From Bacteroidales bacterium (lineage in GTDB: Bacteria; Bacteroidota; Bacteroidia; Bacteroidales; UBA932), in the NCBI GenBank assembly GCA_017469845.1, contig JAFUFP010000011.1:62001-126000 (forward strand): a DNA stretch of 64,000 nucleotides. The letters are read 5' to 3'. A program made the position numbers and the translations under genes. Below the pieces are notes generated by a model. It had not been told where the DNA came from. It made no database searches and saw only the letters and a list, made by a program, of their open reading frames with translations. How positions within the stretch are numbered: the stretch's first letter is position 1; the number at the start of each line of letters is the position of its first letter. Positions 17,916-26,041 of this stretch are shown piece after piece.

Positions 17916-18860
17916 ATGAAGCAAAAGATAACACTGGAAGGAATCGACCCGATCCAGATTTACGGGGTCGGAAACAAGATTTTGGAGGAGTTCTGCAAAT
18001 ACTTCCCCTCGCTGAAAGTCGTGGCCCGGGGAAATGAACTCATCCTCGAAGGCAAACCCTCGCAGATACAGGAGTTTCAGATAAGGTTCGGGGAGCTCGT
18101 CGAAAGGCGCAACCACAAGATGAACCTCACGGTATATGACGTGGAGGAGATCTTTGACGGGGAGAACGCTCCCGACAAGTTCCGTCTCACGGGGGATGCC
18201 GTCATTGTCCATTCGACAGACGGGAAGCCCATCAAAGCCAGGAACGCCAACCAGCAATTGATGGTGAAGTCCTATTTCGAATCCGACCTCATCTTCGCCG
18301 TCGGTCCCGCAGGTACGGGAAAGACGTACATAGCCATCGCCCTTGCCGTAAGGGCTCTCAAGAACAGGGAAATCAAACGCATCATCCTCACCCGCCCCGC
18401 AGTTGAAGCGGGAGAAAGGCTCGGATTCCTCCCGGGGGACCTCAAGGACAAGCTTGACCCCTATCTTCAGCCCCTGTACGACGCCCTGGGAGACATGATT
18501 CCCTCAAAGAAACTGCAGGATTTCATCGCGGAAGGGACCATCCAGATCGCTCCTCTGGCATACATGAGGGGTAGGACTCTCGACAGGGCCTGCGTCATCC
18601 TGGATGAGGCGCAGAACACCAACGTCGGACAACTGAAGATGTTCTTGACGCGTATGGGTCCCAACGCCAAGTTCATCGTGACCGGTGACGCCAGCCAGGT
18701 TGACCTTCCAAGGAAAGAAGACTCAGGTCTTCTCAAGGGAATAGCCATGCTCAAGGACATAAAGGGAATATCGACGATATTCTTCACCAATGAAGACATA
18801 GTCCGTCACCCTCTCGTCGGAAAGATCGTGAAGGCTTTCGACAAGTACAAAGGAGAATAA
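17916..18860 (+). CDS. PhoH family ATPase
   Basis: A cytoplasmic ATPase of the PhoH-like family (314 residues), linked in other bacteria to RNA metabolism and ribosome maturation (YbeZ). An N-terminal KH-like region (residues about 1-75) precedes the P-loop domain with Walker A GPAGTGKT near residue 130. The Walker B segment VILDEAQN is near 228 and GDASQVDLP near 260. All motifs are intact. YbeY, its usual partner, is not in the window. Confidence 0.92.
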   Translation: MKQKITLEGIDPIQIYGVGNKILEEFCKYFPSLKVVARGNELILEGKPSQIQEFQIRFGELVERRNHKMNLTVYDVEEIFDGENAPDKFRLTGDAVIVHSTDGKPIKARNANQQLMVKSYFESDLIFAVGPAGTGKTYIAIALAVRALKNREIKRIILTRPAVEAGERLGFLPGDLKDKLDPYLQPLYDALGDMIPSKKLQDFIAEGTIQIAPLAYMRGRTLDRACVILDEAQNTNVGQLKMFLTRMGPNAKFIVTGDASQVDLPRKEDSGLLKGIAMLKDIKGISTIFFTNEDIVRHPLVGKIVKAFDKYKGE

Positions 18861-18883
18861 TCACCGGAAGGTGACTGAACTCA

Positions 18884-18920
18884 AAAGAAGCCTACTCTCA
18901 CAGCGGGAGCAGGCTTCTTT
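18884..18920. terminator. Bidirectional terminator between phoH-like gene and GH35 gene
   Basis: A perfect 10-bp stem (AAAGAAGCCT at 18884-18893, AGGCTTCTTT at 18911-18920) with further inner pairing. It provides short T-rich ends in both directions between two convergent genes. Confidence 0.75.
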
Positions 18921-18954
18921 CCGTTTCACCTTTCAGGGAAAGGCGTAATGCCGA

Positions 18955-20658
18955 TTAGTAGTGATACATGGTCACCTTCAGAGCGGAAATTTTTCCGGGA
19001 GTAAGGAAAGCGTTGCGCTCATCTCCGTTGAGGAGTCTTCCGGGAACGAACTTTCCGTCGACGAATTCACCTTCATAGATCTTGTCGAAGCCGCAGTAGC
19101 TTGACTTGACGCCTTCCTTCATCGTGAATGAAGCGTTGACTCCGTCACCCACCATGTAGAATTCATCCGGGGAAACCTGGATGAGAAGAGCGGCTCCTTC
19201 AAAACGGGGTTCCTGCTGCTGTGCCCTTCCGCCGGCTCCGGGTGCGGCTCCCGTAGCGGGTGCCATCATCGCTCCGATATCGAAGCTGCGGCGGCCATAG
19301 GAGAAATTGATGGTATAATCACCCATGTCGATGGTATCGGTGGCGTGACCGTTGTAAAGGTACACCGCCCTCATGGAATCCTTGCCGATGTTCTCTCTGA
19401 TGAGGGGTTCCATCTGAGCAAGCGCGTTGTATCCGTCGAAGAAATTCTTCTGCGCGGGGGAAAGGTTGGAAGAAGCTCCGGCGGCGAAGCTGTCGATTCC
19501 GAAAGGAGAGAACGCTATCGCGTCCCACTCACCTATGACATAGATTCCCCTGAGAGCGGAAACGCCGCTTTCGGGAATGAGGATGGGGTTACCGTTCCAT
19601 ACGAAAGCTTCACAAATCTCATCGATCTGCTGCATGTAGGAGTTCGGAGTGAGGATATCGAGTGAAGGTGCTCCTGCGGCATAAAGGTCGAAGAACTCGG
19701 GAATTGAGCAACCGTTTCCGAGGCTCCTTCCGCGTGAAGCGATTCCGAAGATGGAGGCGTTGGTGAAGGTGGGGAGAGCATATACTTTCTTACCCTCGCT
19801 TGAAAGGTAATCAAGATACTTGGCATATGAATATGCGGTGAAGAAATGCTCGGTCTGGTTGAGGATGGGGTTGTTTCCGTCATCTTCTGTGAGAGATTTT
19901 CCGAAAACCTGCTCCCAGTTGCCCTTTGTCTTCTTGCCGTTGTCTTCCCAAGCCTTCTGGACGTCAGCCTTGAGGGAGCCGTCGTGAGCTTTGAGGTAAG
20001 AAATCAGCTGCTCGGGGACATTGGCCTTCCAAGCTTTCTCGGCCAGAGATGAGAAATCCCTTACCGCGCCGCGGATACCGGGCTCGTTCTCGATCTGGAT
20101 CATGACCACAGTCTTGTCGAAGTCCACGTCCTTGACATGCGAAAGGAATGCGCAGTATGCCTTGGCGTCAGCCTTCATCATGTTTTCCGAAAGGACGCAG
20201 GGCATTTCCAGGTCATTGCCTTTCTCATCCTTGGCTCTGGGGAAACGCTTCACATCCTTCTTCACCCATGTGGGGGCATAGGTCATGAAGGGGTTCTTGA
20301 AAGCGCCGAACCAAATGAAGATCACCTTCATGTCATTTTCCCTGGCGGTCTTGATGACATAATCCACTTCCGTGAAATCGTACTTTCCTTCAGTGGGTTC
20401 CACAAGTTCCCATGAAGCGGTCGCGATCACGGAATTGAGGCCGATGGCTTTGAGGTTGGCGAAAGTCTTCTCCTTTTCCATGTAGGAAACGGATGACGCC
20501 GTAGAGTTGTGCAGCTCACCGCTGAGGAGGATGAGCGGTTTCCCGTCCTGCACGAGGCAGGTCTTCCCGTTCACTTTCTGAAGCGAAGGGATACTCTGGG
20601 CTGACAGAAGAGCAGTAGCGAGGGCCAGCGCGAAGAGCGAAGAGAAAATCTTTTTCAT
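18955..20658 (-). CDS. GH35/DUF5597 beta-galactosidase-like protein, copy 1
   Basis: A secreted glycosidase of about 567 residues. After the signal peptide (MKKIFSSLFALALATALLSA) comes a GH35-type (beta/alpha)8 domain with GELHNSTASS, the acid/base motif QIENEPG and the probable nucleophile in ILIPESG. A C-terminal DUF5597 domain contains YEGEFVDGKFVPGRLLNGDE. Family members include beta-galactosidases acting on plant glycans. A short Ala/Gly/Gln-rich insert (GAAPGAGGRAQQQ) lies in the C-terminal half. It is the last gene of the GH35-GH78-GH35 block, 30 bases after the GH78 gene. The start MKKIFSS is chosen over one three codons upstream. Confidence 0.85.
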   Translation of the reverse strand: MKKIFSSLFALALATALLSAQSIPSLQKVNGKTCLVQDGKPLILLSGELHNSTASSVSYMEKEKTFANLKAIGLNSVIATASWELVEPTEGKYDFTEVDYVIKTARENDMKVIFIWFGAFKNPFMTYAPTWVKKDVKRFPRAKDEKGNDLEMPCVLSENMMKADAKAYCAFLSHVKDVDFDKTVVMIQIENEPGIRGAVRDFSSLAEKAWKANVPEQLISYLKAHDGSLKADVQKAWEDNGKKTKGNWEQVFGKSLTEDDGNNPILNQTEHFFTAYSYAKYLDYLSSEGKKVYALPTFTNASIFGIASRGRSLGNGCSIPEFFDLYAAGAPSLDILTPNSYMQQIDEICEAFVWNGNPILIPESGVSALRGIYVIGEWDAIAFSPFGIDSFAAGASSNLSPAQKNFFDGYNALAQMEPLIRENIGKDSMRAVYLYNGHATDTIDMGDYTINFSYGRRSFDIGAMMAPATGAAPGAGGRAQQQEPRFEGAALLIQVSPDEFYMVGDGVNASFTMKEGVKSSYCGFDKIYEGEFVDGKFVPGRLLNGDERNAFLTPGKISALKVTMYHY

Positions 20659-20688
20659 ATTGATCATTTGGTTTGGTTGTTTTCTGCA

Positions 20689-22791
20689 CTATTGGAGATT
20701 GAAACTGTAGACTCCGCCCTTGGAGAGGGTCTTCCCGGGAACGGAGACGGTACATCCGTCAGGAATCGAGATGAGGCTCTCGCCCTTCGAATGCAGATCC
20801 AGCTCTATGTATCCTTCCTTCACAGGAATTCTTCCGGAAGCGCTTTCCATTCCGAAAAGGTCCGGTGAAACCGTATAGGAAGAAAGATTGTTTTCATCCT
20901 GGGAGAATCCGAACACTCCCCTGAGAGCGAAGAGTATCGGACCTACGCCGTTGGCGCCGTGACACAGGCTCAGACCATAGGCCCTGCCGTAGAATTCGAG
21001 CTTCTTCTCTACTGTCCCCAAGGGGGAGAAGTTCTCGGGGAAACGGCAGTAGCCTTCATCAAGCCATCCACCCCAGATGTCTTCCATCATCTTCTTGTAC
21101 TGGGTAAGTTTCCCGGCCTTCAGGTAAGAGAGGAACTCGAAGCCCTTCTCATAACTTATTTTGTCATAGTAATGGGGAATGGAAGGGATAAGGGTACCGA
21201 AAAGATAATCGTAGTGTTCCTCGGGATAGAGGCCGGCTATTACGGCCATATACTGTGCATGGTGCGATATCCTCCTGTCGAGAGTACCGTCTACGTAGTA
21301 TCCGTTGAGGAAAGCCCTGTCCTTCTCGCTCCAGAAATTCTTCTTCACGCCCTCGGCGACCTTCCCGGCGACTTCTCCGTAGTGTGCAGCCAAGCTCTTG
21401 AGGCCCTTGACGGAGGCGAGGTACTCCCCTATCCTGAAATTCAGATAAAGCAGCATCTGGGGATAAGCTGGAGTTCCGAACTGCTCGGGTCCCATATCCT
21501 TGCCCCATCCAGGCACAAAGCCGGAGTCTCCGCTCGCGTCATTGAGTCCCTCAGAAATCCTGTTGGAGAAGATGAGTCCGTCGGGATTCATTTCCTTTTC
21601 GTAGAGGGCGAGCTGCTGAGTGATCCTGTCCCAATACATATTGACTGTGGAGAGATCCCCCCAATGGAGATAATCCTCCTTGATTCCGATAAGGGCGTAA
21701 AGGGGATAGTCCACAATTCCCCAATCGCTCCTTGAAGGCGAAGGGGGCATCAGGGCAACGTTGATTCCGTTGCGTGAGACCTGACGGTCACCGAAAGCGA
21801 AGTTTCCTCCGAGGACGGAGACGATCGCGTCCATCGACCAAGGGAGATAGTCCCTCTTGATTCCGTCCAGATAGAAATTGTGCATCGATGTATGGAGGGT
21901 CTTCACTCCGATTTCGAAAAGACGGTTGAGGGAAGGATCGCTCGACTCGAAAGTCATCTTCCTTTCCACCGGCCACATGAGGGTATTGAACGTAAGAGCG
22001 GTCATTGACACTTCCCCCTCACTCCTTATATATAGATAACGGAGTGCCCTTACCGGAAGGGTGAACTCCCCTATCCCGTCAACTTTGACAGGGTCCAGGG
22101 CATACTGTTCGAACCATTTGAGGTCCTGGTTCATCGCCTCCTCGGGAGATTCCCCGACCGAGAAATGAAGTGTCCCCTTACCGTCAGCGATGAAAGAGAC
22201 ACTTCCCATCTCATCCTCACCGAAGTCGACAAGCGCTTTGCCGCCTTTTTTCATGGTTATGGTCTCCCTTACGATGGAAGCGTTCACAATGGGAGTGAAA
22301 GCGGCGATTCCGACGGGAACCACTTCCTCCATCATCGCTCCGGGATACTTCTCGGGAGATGAGTACATTGGATCGGACTCGATCAGGTTCCAGTTCTTTC
22401 CGTCAAGTGAAGAAGACCACCCGTCAACTGAAGGGACCATAACCGAAGGTACTCCCCCGTCGGTAACCACTTTGAAGACCATATCGCGTCCTACCCTGTA
22501 ACCGGTGATGTCTCCTGAAGTGGAAGGAAGGGTGGTGACGCCGCGAAGGGCGGACGCCTTCACCTTGAAATAGCTCTCCGTAACCGGAGGATTGAACTTC
22601 CCGGGATAATCGACATTGACGCACCTTTCCTTTGAGACTGTTCTCTGATAGGTCTGCATATGGGCTCCGAGTTGTCCCGGATACCATATCCATGAATCAG
22701 CCTCAGCCCCGTAGGAGAGCGTGAGCGCGGCCGCCACGAGAGCGGACTTCAGTATTGTCTTAAATGAATTTAAGATCATTCTTCCGTACAT
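20689..22791 (-). CDS. GH78 alpha-L-rhamnosidase-like protein
   Basis: A 700-residue exported protein with a signal peptide. N-terminal beta-sandwich regions (residues about 35-290) precede an (alpha/alpha)6 catalytic domain (about 300-620) typical of GH78, which removes terminal alpha-L-rhamnose. The catalytic region shows DGIKRDYLPWSMDA, and GWLDEGYCRFPE lies further on. It is complete for a short GH78. Its ATG overlaps the stop of the upstream GH35 gene (TAATG), implying translational coupling; an ATG four codons in is an alternative start. The GH35 neighbours suggest removal of a rhamnose- and galactose-containing plant glycan such as pectin side chains. Confidence 0.8.
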   Translation of the reverse strand: MYGRMILNSFKTILKSALVAAALTLSYGAEADSWIWYPGQLGAHMQTYQRTVSKERCVNVDYPGKFNPPVTESYFKVKASALRGVTTLPSTSGDITGYRVGRDMVFKVVTDGGVPSVMVPSVDGWSSSLDGKNWNLIESDPMYSSPEKYPGAMMEEVVPVGIAAFTPIVNASIVRETITMKKGGKALVDFGEDEMGSVSFIADGKGTLHFSVGESPEEAMNQDLKWFEQYALDPVKVDGIGEFTLPVRALRYLYIRSEGEVSMTALTFNTLMWPVERKMTFESSDPSLNRLFEIGVKTLHTSMHNFYLDGIKRDYLPWSMDAIVSVLGGNFAFGDRQVSRNGINVALMPPSPSRSDWGIVDYPLYALIGIKEDYLHWGDLSTVNMYWDRITQQLALYEKEMNPDGLIFSNRISEGLNDASGDSGFVPGWGKDMGPEQFGTPAYPQMLLYLNFRIGEYLASVKGLKSLAAHYGEVAGKVAEGVKKNFWSEKDRAFLNGYYVDGTLDRRISHHAQYMAVIAGLYPEEHYDYLFGTLIPSIPHYYDKISYEKGFEFLSYLKAGKLTQYKKMMEDIWGGWLDEGYCRFPENFSPLGTVEKKLEFYGRAYGLSLCHGANGVGPILFALRGVFGFSQDENNLSSYTVSPDLFGMESASGRIPVKEGYIELDLHSKGESLISIPDGCTVSVPGKTLSKGGVYSFNLQ

Positions 22792-24554
22792 TATTTGGGA
22801 TAAGTGAAAACTCTTGTCATGTAAACTGAGGGATCCTTGGGACGTGAAGTCACTATGTCCTGACGGGTTTCGCTGGAAGCGACATTGCGCTTGGGGAAAA
22901 CCTGTCCCTCGGGAAGTGTGACGCCCTCGGCGTATTCCATCCTGCCGCGGAGGTAAACTTCCTGTCCGTGGGAAGTCTGGTCTCCGTTCAGAAGCACTTC
23001 ACTGACCCACTCATCCCCTTCAAAATGTCCTTCCTGCACATAGTCATAACGGGACACCACCTTGGGATCATCCTTCTCTATTGAAATGAGGCAGCCGATG
23101 CCGGAAAGGAGGAATTCATCCTCGCCGGTCTTGATGACAAGTCCGAAGGCACGGGATTCCTCGGCGACATATTTCACGTTCACGGTATATCCGTCGAGCG
23201 ATATGGTTTCGCCCGTGGAACCCATTTCCCTGACGAACCCTTTCATTTTGCCGGTTCCCTGATACTTTGAAATTATCGGAAGAAGTTCTGAGAGCGTAGC
23301 GTATGTTCCGACATAATCCCTGTCGAGGAATGCGTCTTCAACGGCGAATGCCGAGAATCCTATCGCATCGTTGTTGGCGAAAGCGTAGTAAGCCGGAGAA
23401 GCGTTTCTCGAAGTCTCGGGAATGAAAAGAGGGTTGTCCTTCCTCGTGAAATCATCGCTTATGGCCTTGAACGCCGGCATGTAGATGTCCGGAGAGAAGA
23501 AGTCTATGCTGGGGGCCGCCGCATGATAAATGTCAATGGCATTGGCGACCGGAGCTCCGGACGGGAAATTGGGATTGCGTCTTCTTGCAGGTGCTCCCTG
23601 GGGTGCAGCTCCCTGCCCGTTTCCCTGTCCGGCAGGTGCGGCAGCCTGAGGAGGAGCGGGAGGCGTCGGCATAGACGAACTCATCGCCACAGTGTTCATG
23701 AACATGGGAATGTCGTACTGGGCCTTGCCGGCGGCAGCTATATCCTCAACATACGAGGCGAAATGCCATGCCATGAAGAACGCCTCCGTATCATCGCTTT
23801 CTCCGAAGACTTCTTTCCAGGAACCGGAAGTCCTGCTTCCGGAAGAAAGCCAAGCCTTGGCAATGGGAGAAGAAAGGCTTCCCGCATTCTTCTGGAGGAA
23901 AGATATGAGTTCTGAGGGCACTTTACCGGAAAAGGCTTTCTGCGCCTGCGCTCCATGATCGATCGATTGGGTCCACAGCCCGATTTCATTCTCGACCTGC
24001 ATCATCAGGACCATATTGTTCCTGTCCCTCTGGGCGATATGCTTCATAAGCGCTGTGAAAGCCTTCTTGTCGGCTTCTTTCGCATCCATACAGAAAGGAG
24101 AGATCGTGTCGGTGGACTCACCTTTGTCATTCTTGACCCTGAAGAACCTCTTCGGATCGGCTTTCATCCATGTGGGAATGTAACTTGACACCCCGTTCTT
24201 CCAGGTGCCGAACCATGCTATGGCGACAGGCATTTGGAGTTTCTCCGACAGGTCGATTATATGGTCCACCATCGTGAAGTCGTAGACCCCTTCCCTGGGT
24301 TCTAGCTGATCCCACTCAACCGTTACTATGACTGAATTCAGATGCATGGCACGGAGAGACTCCATCGTCTGGGAAAGATACCCCAGTGAAGATGATGTTG
24401 AATTGTGCAATTCACCGGAAAGCATGAGGAACGGTTCCCCACGCCAGAAAAGGCGACGCGTACCTTGATAGTCGCGCAGCTCAGCTTTCTGCGCATGAAG
24501 GCCCAAAGACAGGCACATAAGTGCAGAAATCAAAAGAATCCTGTTTTGTTTCAT
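22791..24554 (-). CDS. GH35/DUF5597 beta-galactosidase-like protein, copy 2
   Basis: A secreted protein of about 587 residues, paralog of the gene at 18955. It has the signal peptide MKQNRILLISALMCLSLGLHA, the barrel motif GELHNSTSSSLGY, the acid/base segment MQVENEIG and a nucleophile candidate in LFIPETSR. The C-terminal DUF5597 domain includes QEGHFEGDEWVSEVLLNGDQ. A low-complexity insert rich in Pro, Ala, Gly and Gln (residues about 295-330) sits inside the barrel, where the paralog has an ordinary loop. I chose the ATG at 24554 because a -7 box at 24594-24601 would put the transcript start after the upstream ATG. Confidence 0.85.
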   Translation of the reverse strand: MKQNRILLISALMCLSLGLHAQKAELRDYQGTRRLFWRGEPFLMLSGELHNSTSSSLGYLSQTMESLRAMHLNSVIVTVEWDQLEPREGVYDFTMVDHIIDLSEKLQMPVAIAWFGTWKNGVSSYIPTWMKADPKRFFRVKNDKGESTDTISPFCMDAKEADKKAFTALMKHIAQRDRNNMVLMMQVENEIGLWTQSIDHGAQAQKAFSGKVPSELISFLQKNAGSLSSPIAKAWLSSGSRTSGSWKEVFGESDDTEAFFMAWHFASYVEDIAAAGKAQYDIPMFMNTVAMSSSMPTPPAPPQAAAPAGQGNGQGAAPQGAPARRRNPNFPSGAPVANAIDIYHAAAPSIDFFSPDIYMPAFKAISDDFTRKDNPLFIPETSRNASPAYYAFANNDAIGFSAFAVEDAFLDRDYVGTYATLSELLPIISKYQGTGKMKGFVREMGSTGETISLDGYTVNVKYVAEESRAFGLVIKTGEDEFLLSGIGCLISIEKDDPKVVSRYDYVQEGHFEGDEWVSEVLLNGDQTSHGQEVYLRGRMEYAEGVTLPEGQVFPKRNVASSETRQDIVTSRPKDPSVYMTRVFTYPK

Positions 24555-24593
24555 TTTGTTTTGTGTTTCGGATCGGTTTTGGTTCGGTTTCGG

Positions 24594-24601
24594 CAAAAAT
24601 A
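24594..24601 (-). promoter_or_regulatory. -7 box of the GH35-GH78-GH35 operon
   Basis: Minus strand TATTTTTG. The nearest upstream TTG is 24 bases away, slightly farther than usual. It predicts a leader of about 30 bases before the ATG at 24554. Confidence 0.5.
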
Positions 24602-24673
24602 ATCATAATCGGGCTAATTATAAAACAAGGTAGTCGCATTTGGAGAATTGAGCAACATTATTGGAGATTAAGC

Positions 24674-24701
24674 AAAAAAAGGAGGGGAAAAACCCCTCCT
24701 T
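24674..24701 (-). terminator. Rho-independent terminator of the gyrA-TPR transcript
   Basis: Minus strand 9-bp stem (AAGGAGGGG/CCCCTCCTT, five-base loop) followed by seven T. It lies 24 bases after the TPR gene stop. It is the clearest intrinsic terminator in the window. Confidence 0.9.
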
Positions 24702-24724
24702 GATATAAAGTATCTTCACACTCA

Positions 24725-26023
24725 TTATTTGGGAACACCGGAAGAGACGATCTCTGAATACTTGTCGTAAGCGGCCTTTGAAGCCTCATCAGAGCTGCTG
24801 AAACGATAGTAAGCGTTCTTCAGGTACTCTGCGATGTTGACCTTGATTGAGTCGTCCTTGGTGATGGAATAAGCCTTCTCGAAAGGTTCGATGCAGGCCT
24901 TGAGGTCTTTCTCGAACTCAGCTACGAGAGCCATGTACTTGTTGTCGTCAGCCTCCTCAGAAGCTTTGGTCTGATCGTCGACAGCCTTGTTGTAGAAAAG
25001 GATACCCTTTCCGATATAACCGTACTCGTAGTTGGGGTTGACGCTGTTGCACTTGTCGTAAGCGGCGACAGCCTTGTCGGTATCACCGAGCTGAGCGTGG
25101 ATGTTACCCTCGACATAGTAGAGAGAAGCATTGTCGGGCTCATTCTTCTTGGCCTGGTCGAGCAGGGAGAAGAGATGATCGGTGCTCTCATTGTTGGTGA
25201 GATAGTAGTTGATGAGGCCGATGAGGATGCTCTGGCTCTGAGGGAACTTCTGGAAGCCTTCCTCGAGATAACCCTTGGCGTTGTCAGGATCGACGTCAGC
25301 GAGTTTCGCGAAGATCTCACCGTTGTCTGAATAATATTCGTGCTTGATGCACTCCTGGAAGAGTCTCTTGGCTTTTGCGTTGTCACCTGCCTGAGTAGCG
25401 GTGAAACCGGCGTTGTAGAGGGCGTCAGTGTCAACCTTGTTGACAGGAGCGGCACCTACAACTGCAGCGGCCTGCTCAAAAAGATCTGCAGCCTTAGCAT
25501 ATTGACCGAGATTGTAGCAAGAATAAGCCTCATTGCTGAGTTTTTCTCCAATCTTGGTAAGAGCCTCAACAGCGGCCTTTTCTGTCTTAGGATCAAGGGA
25601 GTAAGCCTTCTGGTAAGCCTCAGCGGCCTTGGTGAGGGCATTCTCGACAACAGGACGGGTAACCTCGATCACTGCGACCTGGCCACCACCGTTGAAGTAG
25701 AGATTCTTGTTGGCGTAAACCTCCTTGGTCATCTGCTCACCGGCGACAGTGACGGTCTCGGTAGCCGTAGGATTCTCATTACCCATGACAAGTTTGAGGT
25801 CGTTCTTGGTAGCACCCTGCCAGATGTTGCCGGCGGGAGCGTCGTAAGCGGTGACGTAAGCCTTTCCGAGAGCTGTCCATGTGGCAGCCTTGGAAGCCTT
25901 CTTGGCATTCTGTGATGCCTCGATTGCAGCGTCAAGAGCCTTCTTGGCGGCATCGGGTTTCACCTGTGCACCAGCGATCTGAACTGATGCCAGCACTGCG
26001 AGTGCGATAAAGATCTTTTTCAT
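24725..26023 (-). CDS. Periplasmic tetratricopeptide repeat protein
   Basis: A 432-residue exported TPR protein with signal peptide MKKIFIALAVLASVQIAGA. At least four TPR-like helix pairs are visible, for example AYSCYNLGQYAKAADLFEQA, ALYNAGFTATQAGDNAKAK, SLYYVEGNIHAQLGDTDKA and YEYGYIGKGILFYNKA. Codon use is strong and uniform, which suggests good expression. TPR arrays bind other proteins, so it is probably an envelope scaffold; no partner can be named. It follows gyrA after 18 bases and ends at a strong terminator. Confidence 0.85.
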   Translation of the reverse strand: MKKIFIALAVLASVQIAGAQVKPDAAKKALDAAIEASQNAKKASKAATWTALGKAYVTAYDAPAGNIWQGATKNDLKLVMGNENPTATETVTVAGEQMTKEVYANKNLYFNGGGQVAVIEVTRPVVENALTKAAEAYQKAYSLDPKTEKAAVEALTKIGEKLSNEAYSCYNLGQYAKAADLFEQAAAVVGAAPVNKVDTDALYNAGFTATQAGDNAKAKRLFQECIKHEYYSDNGEIFAKLADVDPDNAKGYLEEGFQKFPQSQSILIGLINYYLTNNESTDHLFSLLDQAKKNEPDNASLYYVEGNIHAQLGDTDKAVAAYDKCNSVNPNYEYGYIGKGILFYNKAVDDQTKASEEADDNKYMALVAEFEKDLKACIEPFEKAYSITKDDSIKVNIAEYLKNAYYRFSSSDEASKAAYDKYSEIVSSGVPK

Positions 26024-26041
26024 GATAATTAGAAACTAGTT

